This document shows positions 54,624 through 63,010 of a stretch of DNA of 64,000 bases, in pieces. The position numbers and the translations under genes were made by a program. The notes beneath the pieces were generated by a model. It did no database searches and was not told where the DNA came from. It was given only the letters and a program-made list of their open reading frames with translations. The stretch's first letter is position 1. Every line of letters begins with the position of its first letter. This DNA is from JBLNDJ01 sp050261515 (GTDB lineage: Bacteria; Acidobacteriota; Terriglobia; Bryobacterales; Bryobacteraceae), in contig JBLNDJ010000058.1 of the NCBI GenBank assembly GCA_050261515.1, positions 62,001-126,000 on the forward strand, read 5' to 3'.

Positions 54624-54635
54624 CTTCTGACTCGC
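54605..54635. repeat. AGCTTC/TTCTG-type dispersed repeat (copy 3)
   Basis: GGGCTTCTGACTTCTGACTC, tandem CTTCTGA units spanning the stop of the second PepSY gene. Related to copies near 43391, 48860 and 61274. Confidence 0.5.
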
Positions 54636-54636
54636 T

Positions 54637-55641
54637 TCATGCGATCGGAGTAGCGCCGCGCACTTCGATCTCCGGCAGCGGCACCCCCTCGGCGCGGAAC
54701 CGCTTCAGCACGCGCATCCGGACCTCGGACGCCACCGCGCCCGCCGCGGCGCGGCTCTCCACGTTCACCAGCAGCTTGAACTGAAGGTGCGTCGGCATCA
54801 CGCCCGGGTCGAACAGGCACAACGGCGCAGGCTCCTCGAGCACGCCGGCCGTACGCCGCGCCTCTTCCACCGCAATGCGGCACACCTGCTCGGCATCCGC
54901 CTCGCGCCCCGCCAGCACCGTCACCTCGATCACCGACCGCTTCGCCGGCAGGCTGTAATTCAACAGAATGCCCGACGTAATCTTCGTGTTCGGAATGACC
55001 ACCGTGTCGTTCGCGCCCGTGCGCACGCGCGTCGTCCGCCACCCGATGTCCGAAACCACGCCCTCCTGCCCGTTCTCGAGCCGGATCATGTCACCCACGA
55101 AGATCGGCCGCTCCACCAGAATGTGAATCCCGGCAAAGAAATTCGCAAGCGTATCCTGCAACGCGAGAGCGACCGCAATGCCGCCGACGCCCAGGGCAGT
55201 GAGAATTGGAGTAAGCTGCCTGCCGAAATTCGACAGAAGAAGCACGACCCCGATCGAGCCCACCACCAGCCGGATCAGCGTCCGCGACAGGCCCGCCACC
55301 GCAAACGGCATGCCCTGCCGCTCGCCGTACAGCTTCGCCATCCGGATCGCGGCGGACATCGCGACCAGCGTCAGGCTCACGATGATAAACGCGCCGATCC
55401 ACTGGTCCGCGCGCTCGGCCCACTTGGGCGAAAGCGTGACGTAGTGGAGCGTGATGCTGATCGCCGCCGCCAGCGCCCACAGCAGCGACGGTACCGAGAT
55501 GGCGTCCGCGAGAACCGCCGCGTTCGATTCCGGCCCCTTCGCCCGCCGCCTTATCAGCCCTAGCCCAACCTGCCGCACCGCCATCAGCGCCGCGAACGCA
55601 ACCGCAAACACAATCGCCGGCTCGACCAAACCCTGAACCAT
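54637..55641 (-). CDS. MscS-family small-conductance mechanosensitive channel
   Basis: A 334-residue channel with four or five helices (about 5-185). The pore and beta domain have GVGGIAVALALQDTLANFFAG (about 165-185) and DMIRLENGQEGVVSDIGWR, both diagnostic of MscS. It opens on osmotic downshift to release solutes. The ATG at 55641 gives the standard start; upstream extension is low-complexity. Confidence 0.94.
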   Translation of the reverse strand: MVQGLVEPAIVFAVAFAALMAVRQVGLGLIRRRAKGPESNAAVLADAISVPSLLWALAAAISITLHYVTLSPKWAERADQWIGAFIIVSLTLVAMSAAIRMAKLYGERQGMPFAVAGLSRTLIRLVVGSIGVVLLLSNFGRQLTPILTALGVGGIAVALALQDTLANFFAGIHILVERPIFVGDMIRLENGQEGVVSDIGWRTTRVRTGANDTVVIPNTKITSGILLNYSLPAKRSVIEVTVLAGREADAEQVCRIAVEEARRTAGVLEEPAPLCLFDPGVMPTHLQFKLLVNVESRAAAGAVASEVRMRVLKRFRAEGVPLPEIEVRGATPIA

Positions 55642-55755
55642 GCCCCCGATTATATGGTGGGGCGGCCCCCCTGTTCCGCGCCGGTCCCCTTCGCCGAAGC
55701 CGCCCGGCCCCCGGCCGCCGCCCCCCGGCCGCCCATCTGGCATCATAAAGTCAGC

Positions 55756-56430
55756 TTGGTCCACCTGGCTGGCGTTTCCAAGATCTTCAACGGCAAGAGA
55801 AAGGTCACCGCCCTCGAAGACGTGAACCTCTCCATCGCCCGCGCCGAAATGGTCTCCATCGTCGGCCCCTCCGGCTCCGGAAAATCCACGCTTCTGAACC
55901 TCATCGGAGGCCTCGACCAGCCCACGGCCGGCGAAATCCGCATCGACGGGGAAGCCCTCGGCGGCCTCACCGACGACGGCCTCACCCGCATCCGCCGCGA
56001 CAAAATCGGCTTCGTCTTTCAGTTCTTCAACCTGCTCCCCACGCTGAGCTGCCTGGAAAACGTCGCGCTCCCGCTGCACCTGCGCGGCTGGCCCCGCAAG
56101 GACGCCGACGCCCGCGCCCGCGAGCTTCTCGACCTCGTGCGGCTCGGCCGCCGGGTCGAACACACGCCCGAGGAGCTCTCCGGAGGCGAGCGCCAGCGCG
56201 TCGCCATCGCCCGCGCGCTCTCCATCTACCCGCCCGTCCTGCTCGCCGACGAACCCACCGGAAACCTCGACACCCACACCGGCGCCGAAATCCTGAACCT
56301 CATCCACGACCTGCACGACCGCCTCGGCTCCACGGTCCTCATCGTCACGCACGACCCGAACGTAGCCCGCAGTTGCCCCCGCACCATCCGCCTCTGCGAC
56401 GGCCGCATTGCCGGAGACGATCGCCGATGA
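55756..56430 (+). CDS. LolD-like ABC transporter ATPase
   Basis: A 224-residue ATPase with Walker A GPSGSGKST, signature LSGGERQRVAIARAL and Walker B LLADEPTGNLD, close to the LolD/MacB group. It pairs with the FtsX-like permease that follows (ATGA overlap). I chose the TTG at 55756, which begins VHLAGVSKIF at the family position; an ATG at 55654 would add a 34-residue proline-rich tail unlike the family. Confidence 0.88.
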   Translation: MVHLAGVSKIFNGKRKVTALEDVNLSIARAEMVSIVGPSGSGKSTLLNLIGGLDQPTAGEIRIDGEALGGLTDDGLTRIRRDKIGFVFQFFNLLPTLSCLENVALPLHLRGWPRKDADARARELLDLVRLGRRVEHTPEELSGGERQRVAIARALSIYPPVLLADEPTGNLDTHTGAEILNLIHDLHDRLGSTVLIVTHDPNVARSCPRTIRLCDGRIAGDDRR

Positions 56431-58976
56431 TCCTGCTGCGCCTCCTGAGCTGGCCCTACCTCCGCAAGCACGTCCTGCGCTGGACCTTCACCATCGCCGG
56501 CATCGTCCTCGGCGTCGCCGTCCTGGTCGCCACGCGTTCGGCGAATCAATCCGTACTGGCCTCGTTCAACCAGACCGTGGACCGCATCGCCGGCAAGACG
56601 CAGTTGCAGGTCTGGGCCGGCGATTTCGGCTTCGACGAAGACGTGCTCGAGCGCGTGCAAGCCGTCCCCGAAGTGCGCGTCGCCGTGCCCGTGATTCAGG
56701 CCGCCCTCGACACCGGCCTCAAAGGCGAGGGAAGCCTCCTCATCCTCGGCACCGACATGACCGGCGACCGCAGCCTCCGCGACTACGATCTCGAAAGCGG
56801 CGACGAAGCGGTGATCGATGACCCGCTCGTCTTTCTCGCGCAACCCGACTCGCTCATGGTCAGCAAGGAATTCGCGGCCCGCACCGGCCTCGCCATCGGC
56901 AGCCGCCTAGCGCTCCGCACCATGGAGAGCCCGAAGCAGTTCACCATCCGGGGCATCATGAGCGCGGGCGGCCTTGCCCAGGCCTTCGGCGGCAACGTCG
57001 CCGTCATGGACATCTACGCCGCGCAGAAAATGTTTGGACGCGGCCGCAAATTCGACCGCATCGACCTCGCCGTCAACGAAGGCGTCCCCCTCGCGCAATG
57101 CCAGGCCGCGCTCCGCAGAACCCTCGGCCCCGGCTTCGAAATCGAGCCGCCCTCGGCGCGTGGGAAACACTTCGAATCGATCATGCGCAGCTACTCGCTG
57201 ACCATGAAAATCTCCAGCCTGTTCGCGCTCGTGATCGGGATGTTCATCATCTACAACGCATTCGCCATCGCGGTCACGCAGCGCCGCGGCGAGATCGGAA
57301 TCCTGCGCGCGCTCGGTGCCACGCGCCGGCAGGTCCGCACGCTCTTTCTCGCCGAAAGCGCCGCCGCCGGCCTCATCGGCTCGGCCGCCGGAGCCGCGCT
57401 CGGCGTCCTGCTCGCCCGCGGCATCTCGCGCGAGATGGGCGTCTTCATGGAGCAGGTCTACGGAGTCGCGCAGAACGTCGAGGACGTCTCCGTCGAGCCC
57501 TGGCTCATCGCCGCGGCCGTGGCCATCGGAATCGCCACCAGCATGTTCGCCGCCTGGATCCCCGCGCGCAACGCCGCCCGCGTCGATCCGGTGCAGGCGC
57601 TCCAGAAGGGCCGCTACCAGGTGCTCTCGGAAGGCGAGAACCGCCTGCGCGTCTACGGCGCGGCGCTGGCCGCCGTGGGCGCGGCGGCCTGCCTCGTGTT
57701 CGGCGGCGCGGGCATCTTCTTCTACATCGGATATGTGCTCGCCATCCTCACAGCCCTGCTCCTCGCCCCCGCGCTCGCCCTCACGCTCACGCGAATGCTC
57801 CGCCCCGTGCTGGCCTTTATACGCCCGGTCGAAGGCGCCCTCGCCGCCGACAGCCTCATCCAGGCCCCGCGCCGCACCTCGGCCACCGTCTCGGCGCTCA
57901 TGCTCTCGCTCGCCATGGTGATCGGCTTCGGGGGCATTACGCGCTCCGTTTACGCCTCCGTCACCGAGTGGCTCGACACCGCCCTCAACCCCGACTTCTT
58001 TGTCTCTCCCACCGGCGACCTCGCGAACCGCGCCTTTGCCTTCCCGCCCACCCTCGCGGCCGAAATCCAGAAAATCCCCGGCGTCGCCCAGACTCAAATG
58101 GTGCGCAGCGCGCGCACGCTTTTTCGCGGAGTCCCGGTCACCGTCGTCGCCGCCGAAGTCTCGAAGCTCGCGCAAAAGGTCCACCGCAAGCCGATCGCCG
58201 GCGATCTCCGCGAAATGTACCGCCAGGCCGCGGCCGGAAAAGGAGTCATGATCTCGGACAGCTTCGCCGGCCTGCGCGGAGTCCGGCTCGGAGACACCAT
58301 CGAACTCCCTACGCCGGGCGGAATGCTGCGCCTCCCCGTCGCCGGAATCACCCGCGACTTCAGCGACGACGAAGGCAGTGTCCTCATCGATCGGGCCGTC
58401 TTCCGGCGGTGGTGGAACGACGACCAGGTCAGCCTGATCCGCGTCTACCTCGAGCCCGGCGCCGGAGCCGGAGCCGTCAAGCGCGCCATACTCGACCGCT
58501 TCGCAAGCCGGCGCCTCTTCGTGCTCACCAACGCCGACGTCCGCAAATACATTCTCCGCCTCACCGACGAATGGTTCGCCATGACCTACAACCAGATCGC
58601 CGTGGCCCTTCTGGTCGCCGTGCTCGGCATCGTCAACACGCTGACGGTCTCGATCACCGACCGCCGCCGCGAGCTCGGCGTCCTCCAGGCCGTCGGAGGC
58701 CTCCGCAAACAAATCCGCCACACCGTCTGGATGGAAGCGCTGGCCATCGGCATCGTCGGCCTCATCCTCGGCCTGTCACTGGGAGCCGTAAATCTCTACT
58801 ACACACTAGGCCTCACGCAACGCGATTTCGCCGGCATTCGCCTGGATTACATCTACCCCGCGGCCATCGCCGCCGCCCTCCTCCCGCTCATCTTAGGGGT
58901 CGCCTGGGTCGCCGCCCTCGCCCCCGCCGAATCCGCCGTCCGAGGCTCCCTCCTGGAGGCTCTCGAATATGAATAG
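56427..58976 (+). CDS. FtsX/MacB-like ABC permease, large
   Basis: An 849-residue permease. The N-terminal helix (TFTIAGIVLGVAVLVATRSA) is followed by a MacB-type periplasmic domain (about 45-275), a set of three FtsX-type helices (about 275-430, QRRGEIGILRALGATRRQV), a second periplasmic domain, and a second FtsX set near the C-terminus (RRRELGVLQAVGGLRKQIRH). It has the duplicated layout of LolCE-type or large MacB-like exporters in one chain. Encoded with a LolD-like ATPase, a LolA-like protein and a barrel protein. Confidence 0.93.
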   Translation: MILLRLLSWPYLRKHVLRWTFTIAGIVLGVAVLVATRSANQSVLASFNQTVDRIAGKTQLQVWAGDFGFDEDVLERVQAVPEVRVAVPVIQAALDTGLKGEGSLLILGTDMTGDRSLRDYDLESGDEAVIDDPLVFLAQPDSLMVSKEFAARTGLAIGSRLALRTMESPKQFTIRGIMSAGGLAQAFGGNVAVMDIYAAQKMFGRGRKFDRIDLAVNEGVPLAQCQAALRRTLGPGFEIEPPSARGKHFESIMRSYSLTMKISSLFALVIGMFIIYNAFAIAVTQRRGEIGILRALGATRRQVRTLFLAESAAAGLIGSAAGAALGVLLARGISREMGVFMEQVYGVAQNVEDVSVEPWLIAAAVAIGIATSMFAAWIPARNAARVDPVQALQKGRYQVLSEGENRLRVYGAALAAVGAAACLVFGGAGIFFYIGYVLAILTALLLAPALALTLTRMLRPVLAFIRPVEGALAADSLIQAPRRTSATVSALMLSLAMVIGFGGITRSVYASVTEWLDTALNPDFFVSPTGDLANRAFAFPPTLAAEIQKIPGVAQTQMVRSARTLFRGVPVTVVAAEVSKLAQKVHRKPIAGDLREMYRQAAAGKGVMISDSFAGLRGVRLGDTIELPTPGGMLRLPVAGITRDFSDDEGSVLIDRAVFRRWWNDDQVSLIRVYLEPGAGAGAVKRAILDRFASRRLFVLTNADVRKYILRLTDEWFAMTYNQIAVALLVAVLGIVNTLTVSITDRRRELGVLQAVGGLRKQIRHTVWMEALAIGIVGLILGLSLGAVNLYYTLGLTQRDFAGIRLDYIYPAAIAAALLPLILGVAWVAALAPAESAVRGSLLEALEYE

Positions 58977-59730
58977 CTTTTCTCTGCGTCTCTGCGGTGT
59001 GCTTTTCTTCCTCTCCCTCGCCCACGCCCAGGACGCCCGCCAAATCATCCAGGAGACGCAAGACCGCGCCCGCACCACGTCCGAGCGCTACGAAGGCTAT
59101 CTCCGGGTCATCAACGCGAAGAACAAGGTGACCGAGAAGCGCTGGCGCTACGACCGCATCGGCTCCCACGGAAACAGCAAAGCCGTCCTCCGCTTCACTG
59201 CGCCCGCCGAAGTCAAAGGAGTCGCGCTCCTCATCGTGAACCACCCCGATCGAGCCTCCGACCAGTGGATGTGGACTCCGGCCCTCGAGCGCGACCGCCG
59301 CATCGCTCTCCAGGACCGCCGCACCCGCTTCTTCGGCACCGACTTCAGCTTCGAAGACCTTGAAGAACGAGACGTCGATCAATACGATTACAAGCTCCTG
59401 GGCGACGACGCGCTCGACAACCTCCCCTGCTGGAAAATCGAATCGCGCCCCAAACAAACCAGGAGTTCCCAGTACGACCGCTCGATCCTTTGGATCCGCA
59501 AAGACCACTACGTCGCCTGGCGCATCGAGAACTACTCCCGGGACAAACTCATCCGCCGCGCAACCTATCGCGATCTCGAGAACATCCAGGGCATCTGGAC
59601 CGCGCGAACCATCGAAATGGCGGATCTGCCCGCCAACAGCCGCACCATCCTCGCCCTCGAAAAACTTCAATACAACCAACCGGTGAAGGAGGACTCGTTC
59701 ACACTTCAGGCTTTGCGCCGCGAATCGTAG
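58969..59730 (+). CDS. LolA-like outer membrane lipoprotein-sorting protein family
   Basis: A 253-residue exported protein. The signal peptide (NSFSLRLCGVLFFLSLAHA) is partly encoded by a repeat core (58982-58999). The mature protein has the half-barrel pattern of the LolA/COG2834 type: RYEGYLRVINAKNKV, AVLRFTAPAEVKGVALLIVN and ERRDVDQYDY-like strands. Such proteins carry lipids or lipoproteins across the periplasm. The start overlaps the permease end by eight bases. Confidence 0.85.
   Translation: MNSFSLRLCGVLFFLSLAHAQDARQIIQETQDRARTTSERYEGYLRVINAKNKVTEKRWRYDRIGSHGNSKAVLRFTAPAEVKGVALLIVNHPDRASDQWMWTPALERDRRIALQDRRTRFFGTDFSFEDLEERDVDQYDYKLLGDDALDNLPCWKIESRPKQTRSSQYDRSILWIRKDHYVAWRIENYSRDKLIRRATYRDLENIQGIWTARTIEMADLPANSRTILALEKLQYNQPVKEDSFTLQALRRES
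58982..58999. repeat. Second copy of the CGCAGAG repeat core
   Basis: CTCTGCGTCTCTGCGGTG, identical to 45383-45400, lies inside codons 5-11 of the LolA-like gene and encodes part of its signal peptide. Confidence 0.7.
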
Positions 59731-60902
59731 CCCTGCTATCCGCGCTGGCATTCGCCGCCGCTGCGCAGGATTTCTCCCAGCGCGGATTCCTGGAGACGCA
59801 ATTCATCGGCTACCCGCAAACCGCCCCGAACGATAGGGGCCGCGCTGTCGGAGAAGCCCTTCTCCGCTACGAGGCTTTCTACAAGCACGCAAATTGGCGC
59901 TTCGCCGGAGCGATCGACGCCCGCACCGACACCCACCGCCAGGACGAGCGCGCGCTGCACCTCTCCTGGTGGGATCGGGAAACCCGGCGCCCGGCCTTCG
60001 CCATCCGCCGCCTGAGCGCCTCCTACCACCGGGGGCCCCTCACCGCCGAGCTGGGCAAGCAATTCATCCGCTGGGGCAAGGCCGACATCCTCAATCCCAC
60101 GGACCGCTTTGCCCCCCGTGACTTCCTCAGCGTCGTGGACAACGACTTCCTGTCCGTCCCCGCCGCCCGCCTCACCTACGAGCGCAACAACGACACACTC
60201 GACCTCGTCTGGCAGCCCCGCTTCACGCCCGCCCGCACCCCGTTCCCCGGCCAGCGCTGGGTCGTCCTCCCGCCCGGCACACCCGCCATCGACATCGGAG
60301 CGCGCTACCCCGGAGGGTCCGAATATGGCACGCGCTGGAACCACATCGGAGCCGTCTTCGAATACTCGCTCTCCTTCTACAACGGCTTCGACTATCTCCC
60401 CCTGATCGACACCCGGTCCTTCCAGCGTTTCTATCCGAGGATGCGCATGTACGGAGCCGACGCCGCTCTCCCGCTGCGCCCCTTCACGATTAAAGCCGAA
60501 GCCGGCTACTTCACCTCATCCACGCCTGAAGCGGCAAACTACGCCCTCTGCGTTATCCAACTCGAAAAACAGACCGGAGAATGGACGCTAGTCGGAGGTT
60601 ACGCCGGAGAAGCCGTGACACGCGAAGCCGGCGCCCCGGGCTTCGCCTACGACCGGGGCCTGGCGAGAGCCTTCCTGGGCCGGGCGGCCTACACCATCGA
60701 CGTCAACCGGACCATCGCCTTCGAAACCGCTCTGAGACAAAACGGAAAAGGCCTCTGGCTGAAAGCAGAGTATTCCCAAGCGCTAGGCCAACACTGGAGA
60801 GCAACCGCCGCCCTCACCCTGATTCGCGGCAGCGCAGACGACTTCCTGGGCCAATACCACCGCAACTCCCACGCGACGCTAACCCTGCGCTACAGCTTCT
60901 GA
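59697..60902 (+). CDS. Outer-membrane beta-barrel-like protein, start codon unclear
   Basis: About 401 residues from the GTT at 59697; the true start is unresolved. A signal peptide (IVALLSALAFAAAAQ) is followed by alternating aromatic strands (RYEAFYKHANWRFAGAID, RLSASYHRGPLTAELGKQF) and a C-terminal HATLTLRYSF with a final Phe, as in outer-membrane barrels. AAGGAGGA lies at 59686-59693, but no ATG, GTG or TTG follows in frame before the signal peptide. The gene is last in the LolD-FtsX-LolA-like cluster. Confidence 0.75.
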   Translation, partial: VHTSGFAPRIVALLSALAFAAAAQDFSQRGFLETQFIGYPQTAPNDRGRAVGEALLRYEAFYKHANWRFAGAIDARTDTHRQDERALHLSWWDRETRRPAFAIRRLSASYHRGPLTAELGKQFIRWGKADILNPTDRFAPRDFLSVVDNDFLSVPAARLTYERNNDTLDLVWQPRFTPARTPFPGQRWVVLPPGTPAIDIGARYPGGSEYGTRWNHIGAVFEYSLSFYNGFDYLPLIDTRSFQRFYPRMRMYGADAALPLRPFTIKAEAGYFTSSTPEAANYALCVIQLEKQTGEWTLVGGYAGEAVTREAGAPGFAYDRGLARAFLGRAAYTIDVNRTIAFETALRQNGKGLWLKAEYSQALGQHWRATAALTLIRGSADDFLGQYHRNSHATLTLRYSF

Positions 60903-60929
60903 GCGGGCGTGCGCGGGGAGGCCCTCTAA

Positions 60930-61253
60930 CTACAGCGTCTTCAAATACGCAATCATGTCGTTGCGTTCCTGCTCCGACAGCATATCCTTATACGCCGGCA
61001 TTCCATTCCCGCCATTATCGATCTGCGCCCGAATATTCTCCTCGGTCGCCTTCTTCCCATTGGCCATCTTGTCTTTCTTAAACAACCCCTTCAACCCCGG
61101 CCCCATCTTCTTCTCCGACGTGGTCGCGTTATGGCACATCAAACACTGCTGCGCGAACACCGCCTTCCCCTTAGCCGCATCCCCAGGCTTCTTATCCGCG
61201 GCCATCGCGAGCGCCGCCAAAATCACCGGAACCGCCGCCAATCGCATGCGCAT
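60930..61253 (-). CDS. Small exported monoheme cytochrome c
   Basis: A 107-residue cytochrome c with a signal peptide (RLAAVPVILAALAMA) and heme site CLMCH, followed by GPGLKGLF and the Met ligand in GMPAYKDM. It is a class I carrier that could shuttle electrons in the periplasm, perhaps to the caa3 oxidase. The first of two close ATGs (61253 or 61247) is used here. Confidence 0.93.
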   Translation of the reverse strand: MRMRLAAVPVILAALAMAADKKPGDAAKGKAVFAQQCLMCHNATTSEKKMGPGLKGLFKKDKMANGKKATEENIRAQIDNGGNGMPAYKDMLSEQERNDMIAYLKTL

Positions 61254-61273
61254 ACCAATACATCTTACCGGAC

Positions 61274-61302
61274 CTTCCAGCTCCCAGCTTCCAGCTTCTG
61301 CC
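61274..61302. repeat. AGCTTC-type dispersed repeat (copy 4)
   Basis: CTTCCAGCTCCCAGCTTCCA and further AGCTTC units lie in the gap between the cytochrome and cyclophilin genes. Related to copies near 43391, 48860 and 54605. Confidence 0.55.
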
Positions 61303-61313
61303 ACAATAGGCCT

Positions 61314-61871
61314 ATGAATCCCGCAGAACACAACGCGACCGCGCCCGAAACCTACCAGGCGCAATTCGAAACGACCAAGGGCATCTTCACCATCGAAGTA
61401 ACGCGGGCCTGGGCCCCGCTCGGAGCCGACCGCTTCTATAACCTCATCAAGAGCGGCTTCTACGACGGCGCGCGCTTCTTCCGCGTGCTTCCCGGCTTCG
61501 TCGTCCAGTTCGGAATCCCCGGCGACCCCTCTGTCGCCCGCGCCTGGCGCGCCGCCCGCATCGCCGACGATCCCGTAACTCAATCGAACGCCACCGCCAG
61601 CGTCACCTTTGCCACCGCCGGTCCCAACACCCGCACCACGCAGGTCTTCATCAACCTCGCCAACAACGCCAACCTGGACGGCATGGGCTTCGCTCCCTTC
61701 GGCCGCATCACCGAAGGCATGGATATCGTCGGCCAGTTTCACAGCGGATACGGCGAAGGCGCCCCGCACGGCCGCGGACCCGACCAGGGCCGCATCCAGA
61801 GCGAAGGCAACGCCTATCTCGAGCGCGATTTCCCAAAGCTCGACTACATCACCAGGGCGACGATCCTCTAA
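61314..61871 (+). CDS. Cyclophilin-type peptidyl-prolyl isomerase
   Basis: A 185-residue cyclophilin. FFRVLPGFVVQFGIPGDP, TTQVFINLANNANLDG and FAPFGRITEGMDIV are family motifs; the active-site Arg is in FFRVL. It catalyses proline isomerisation in protein folding. No signal peptide is visible, so it is probably cytoplasmic. The family is full length here. Confidence 0.92.
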   Translation: MNPAEHNATAPETYQAQFETTKGIFTIEVTRAWAPLGADRFYNLIKSGFYDGARFFRVLPGFVVQFGIPGDPSVARAWRAARIADDPVTQSNATASVTFATAGPNTRTTQVFINLANNANLDGMGFAPFGRITEGMDIVGQFHSGYGEGAPHGRGPDQGRIQSEGNAYLERDFPKLDYITRATIL

Positions 61872-61888
61872 GACACCGGGGAGCCGCG

Positions 61889-63010
61889 ATGCCGGTTCTG
61901 TTCGCGTTGAGCGCAATCTGCGTCGTCTATGTCCTGCTCGGCTATCCGCTCCTGCTCGCGTTTCTCGCGCGGCGCGGCGCCCGGCCGGTTTCGAAGCGCC
62001 TCGACGGCTTCCCCACTGTCTCGATCCTGCTGCCCGTCCGCAACGGCGAGCGCTGGATCGCCCGCAAGCTCGAAACGATCCGAGCCCTCGACTACCCGAG
62101 CGATCGCGTCGAGGTCATCGTCGTTTCCGACGGCTCTACCGACGCCACCGAAGCCATCGCGCGTGCCTCAACGCTCCCCAATCTCCACATCATCGCCATC
62201 CCGCGCGGAGGCAAGGCCCTCGCCCTCAATGCCGCCATCGAGCGCGCCACCGGCGAAATCCTCTTCTTTACCGACGTCCGCCAGGAACTCGACCCGCGAA
62301 GCCTCCGCAACCTGGTCGCCTGCTTCGCCGATCCGGCCGTGGGCGTCGCCTCGGGCGAGCTCATCATTCGCGACGGCCGCACGCACGAAGAAGCCAACAC
62401 CGGCCTCTACTGGAAATACGAAAAGTGGATTCGCAGGCGCCTCAGCCGCATCGACTCGGTCCTCGGAGCCACCGGCTGCATCTACGCCATGCGAGCCACC
62501 CTGGCCACGAAACTCGCGCCCGATACCATCCTCGACGACGTCGATCTCCCGCTCGGCGCTTTCTTCCGCGGCTACCGCGTCATCTTCGACGAAACCGCGC
62601 GCGCCTACGACTACCCCGCCTCGCTCCGCACCGAATTCCGCCGGAAAGTGCGCACCCTCGCCGGCGTCTACCAGACGTGCGGGCACTTCCCCGCCCTGCT
62701 CGGCCCGCGCAACCGCATGTGGCTGCACTTCGTCTCGCACAAGCTCGGGCGCCTGCTCCTCCCCTGGGCGCTCCTTACGCTGCTCGCGGCCAGCTTCACG
62801 CTCTCCGAGCCCCTCCGCACCATCGCCCTCGCCGCCCAGGCGGCCTTCTACGGACTCGCCCTCCTCGACGCCCTCCTCCCCGAACGCCTCGCGCTCAAGC
62901 GCATGACTTCGCCGGTCCGCACCTTCACCGTCCTCATGCTCGCAGCCCTCTGCGCAATCTCCGTTTTCTTCCTGCCCCGCGGAATTCTGTGGAAGGAAAC
63001 CCGCGCATGA
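61889..63010 (+). CDS. Membrane-bound glycosyltransferase family 2
   Basis: A 373-residue GT2 enzyme. One N-terminal helix (about 1-22) is followed by the GT-A domain (about 40-270) with VSILLPVRNGERWIARKL, VIVVSDGSTDATE, the metal site near FFTDVRQ and LDDVDLPLG, then three C-terminal helices. It adds sugars from activated donors to a surface glycan. The stop overlaps the next gene (ATGA), so the two glycosyltransferases are a unit. Confidence 0.9.
   Translation: MPVLFALSAICVVYVLLGYPLLLAFLARRGARPVSKRLDGFPTVSILLPVRNGERWIARKLETIRALDYPSDRVEVIVVSDGSTDATEAIARASTLPNLHIIAIPRGGKALALNAAIERATGEILFFTDVRQELDPRSLRNLVACFADPAVGVASGELIIRDGRTHEEANTGLYWKYEKWIRRRLSRIDSVLGATGCIYAMRATLATKLAPDTILDDVDLPLGAFFRGYRVIFDETARAYDYPASLRTEFRRKVRTLAGVYQTCGHFPALLGPRNRMWLHFVSHKLGRLLLPWALLTLLAASFTLSEPLRTIALAAQAAFYGLALLDALLPERLALKRMTSPVRTFTVLMLAALCAISVFFLPRGILWKETRA

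Noticed and set aside
55654..55755. Upstream extension of the LolD-like ATPase from the ATG at 55654
   Set aside because: It would add a proline- and alanine-rich tail not found in the family; the TTG at 55756 gives the normal length.
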